Source: RECM01 sp047921215 | GTDB taxonomy: Bacteria; Bacteroidota; Rhodothermia; Balneolales; Cyclonatronaceae | NCBI GenBank assembly: GCA_047921215.1 | Contig: JBLRWO010000016.1 | Coordinates: forward strand, 24,649 to 88,648 | DNA: 64,000 bases | Reading direction: 5' to 3' | In this document: positions 62,377-64,000 of the stretch, one piece after another | How the letters are laid out: every line of letters begins with the position of its first letter | Position numbering within the stretch: position 1 is the stretch's first letter | Made by a program: the position numbers and the translations under genes | Notes under the pieces: model-generated | Told to the model about the DNA's origin: nothing | Seen by the model: the letters and a program-made list of their open reading frames with translations, nothing else | The model's database searches: none

Positions 62377-63936
62377 TTATTCCAGGATATAACCTTTGGC
62401 CAGTTCGGTGTACTCCTCTACCTGCTGTTTCTGCCATTTTGCATCGTAGCCGGTTTCTTTCGCCATCAGCCTTGCAACTTCCGGAGCCATCTCTACACTG
62501 GCTTTGGCATCGAGCAGCAGTGCCCGAGTACGTCTCGATAGCACATCCTCGACCGTCATGGCCATCTCGTTGCGTACCGACCAGACCACTTCCACCTTTA
62601 AATATGGCAGGCGTTTGTGAAGCGGTTTACCGAGTTCGGGGTCTTCATCAATAAGCCTGTTGATGGCCACCCGGTCGGATCCGTAATAGTGCAGCGGTTC
62701 AGCCGTGTTCACGCTTTTCAGCCACCCGTGTATGCGCAGGGTTTCCGTGATGCAGTCGCGGCGGTTCAGCCCGGCAACGGTCGATGCCTGGTCCACCACA
62801 TCCTGGGCCATTTTCCGGTAGGTGGTCCACTTGCCGCCGGTAATGGTTACCAGCCCGGTGGGTGATATGATGAGCGTATGGTCGCGCGACAGCGAGGCTG
62901 TACTGGTTGCGCCCTCCGCCTTAACCAGCGGCCGGAGTCCGGCAAACACACTCCGCACATCTTTCCGGGTCGGGTTGCCTGTGAGGTACTGTTTGGCGTG
63001 TTTCAGAACAAACCCGATTTCCTCTTCGAGTGCTTTCGGTTCCAGCTCCGCCTTGTCTACCGGGGTATCGGTCGTACCTACCACCACCTTGCCGTGCCAC
63101 GGTACAGCGAACAGAACGCGGCCGTCGTCGGTATGGGGAACCATGATGGCACTATCGCCCGGCAGGAAGTGCTTGTCGAGAACCAGGTGAATACCCTGGC
63201 TCGGCGAAATAATCGATTCAGCCTGCTTGTCGTCCATCTGGATCAGGGTATCGGTAAATGCACCGGTAGCGTTGATGACCACACGGGCATTGATCTCGTA
63301 CTCCTCCCCGCCGATCATATCTCTGGCGGTTACGCCGTCGATCATATCGTTCGACTTCATCAGGCCGGTCACTTTCATGTAATTGATGAGCGTGCCGCCG
63401 TTTTCGGCCGAGGTCTGTGCGAGATTGACCGCAAGCCGTGAATCGTCGAACTGCCCGTCGTGGTAGATCACGCCGCCCCGGAGACCGCCCGGCTCGATGG
63501 TGGGGAGGGCCTTCATGGTTTTTTCAAGCGACAGCACCTTCGATTTGCCGAAGCCGAGCTTCCCGGCCAGCATATCATACACCTTCATGCCAACGCCATA
63601 GAACGGGCCTTCCCACCAGTCGTAGTTGGGCACGATAAAAGACTGGTTTCTGACCAGATGGGGCGCATTCTGCAGCAGCAGTCCCCGTTCGCGAAGCGCC
63701 TCAAGCACCAACGAAACGTTTCCCTGCTGCAGGTAACGCACGCCGCCATGAACCAGCTTGGTTGAGCGGCTCGAGGTTCCCTTGGCAAAATCACTCTGCT
63801 CCAGCAGCAGGATTTTGTATCCGCGTGTTGCTGCATCCACAGCGACGCCGAGACCGGTGGCACCGCCTCCGACGATTACCATATCCCAGTAACCGGTCTT
63901 TTCTTTGAGTGTGTTGAGCATGTTGGTTCTGTTCAT
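62377..63936 (-). CDS. glpD: Glycerol-3-phosphate dehydrogenase, FAD-dependent
   Basis: A 519-residue enzyme oxidising sn-glycerol-3-phosphate to DHAP at the membrane and feeding quinone. FAD-binding MVIVGGGATGLGVAVDAATRGY near residue 19, SSRSTKLVHGGVRYLQQGN, and the substrate region VPWHGKVVVGTTDTPVD, then SVFAGLRPLV and ITGGKWTTYRKMAQD. The C-terminal helical domain is complete (ending KGYILE). ATG 63936 follows an AAAGG ribosome site. The 3' end shows short terminal duplications. Confidence 0.96.
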   Translation of the reverse strand: MNRTNMLNTLKEKTGYWDMVIVGGGATGLGVAVDAATRGYKILLLEQSDFAKGTSSRSTKLVHGGVRYLQQGNVSLVLEALRERGLLLQNAPHLVRNQSFIVPNYDWWEGPFYGVGMKVYDMLAGKLGFGKSKVLSLEKTMKALPTIEPGGLRGGVIYHDGQFDDSRLAVNLAQTSAENGGTLINYMKVTGLMKSNDMIDGVTARDMIGGEEYEINARVVINATGAFTDTLIQMDDKQAESIISPSQGIHLVLDKHFLPGDSAIMVPHTDDGRVLFAVPWHGKVVVGTTDTPVDKAELEPKALEEEIGFVLKHAKQYLTGNPTRKDVRSVFAGLRPLVKAEGATSTASLSRDHTLIISPTGLVTITGGKWTTYRKMAQDVVDQASTVAGLNRRDCITETLRIHGWLKSVNTAEPLHYYGSDRVAINRLIDEDPELGKPLHKRLPYLKVEVVWSVRNEMAMTVEDVLSRRTRALLLDAKASVEMAPEVARLMAKETGYDAKWQKQQVEEYTELAKGYILE

Positions 63937-64000
63937 GGGTGCCTTTCTTTTTTCAACCGGCGGTTTTGGGAGGGGATTTGGTTATTTGGTTTTCCCCGGG

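Overview
The window looks like a chromosomal piece of a Bacteroidota-type bacterium, most likely Balneolota/Rhodothermota. Four secreted proteins end in a type IX secretion (T9SS) sorting domain with the NYPNPFNP motif usual in those lineages. There is a SusC/SusD pair, one promoter resembles the Bacteroidota TAnnTTTG type, and base composition is near 50% GC. No rRNA or tRNA gene was recognised. The lineage is inferred from protein style, not from a marker gene.

Layout. 1-3.8 kb: a urea-transporter/M23-peptidase fusion (cut by the window edge) with two TPR envelope proteins. 3.9-6.0 kb: a GlsB-type membrane protein and an overlapping amidoligase/class-I glutaminase pair. 6.1-11.4 kb: a SlyD-like FKBP, a gene-poor stretch with two diverged 285-bp repeats, MurB, a small unknown and a WS/DGAT acyltransferase. 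11.5-21 kb: nitrogen-oxide block with ric, two Rrf2 regulators, a lipoprotein cytochrome c, clade II nosZ, a NosB-like protein, two nosL, and nosD-nosF-nosY. 21-24.3 kb: asparagine-synthetase-like protein, PdxH with a Thr/Pro-rich insertion, and a small unknown.

24.6-41.4 kb: a beta-glucan-type utilisation locus with two GH16 enzymes, a CotH-domain protein, SusC/SusD, a secreted module protein that may be a surface glycan binder, and two paralogous LacI regulators. It is interrupted by a His-rich polytopic membrane protein whose promoter carries the same operator-like element as ric. 41.4-45.8 kb: small barrel protein, two MsrB and a PLP decarboxylase. 45.9-53.4 kb (all minus strand): GT2 synthase, HEAT protein, two single-domain response regulators and two PAS histidine kinases. 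53.8-57.4 kb: a GH13 amylase relic lacking its catalytic centre, a PhyH-type dioxygenase and a divergent AraC regulator. 57.5-64 kb: UspA, ArsB-type transporter, porin-like protein, and GlpF/GlpD for glycerol use.

How it fits together. The nos block would reduce N2O at the membrane (cytochrome c to NosZ, copper supply by NosL/NosDFY), with ric repairing NO damage. Similar 23-nt elements upstream of ric, both rrf2 genes and the 404-aa membrane protein suggest one NO/Fe-S responsive regulon. The carbohydrate locus would cut laminarin or mixed-linkage glucan outside the cell and import fragments through SusCD. Several intergenic regions carry short tandem duplications, three of which copy the 3' end of the neighbouring gene.
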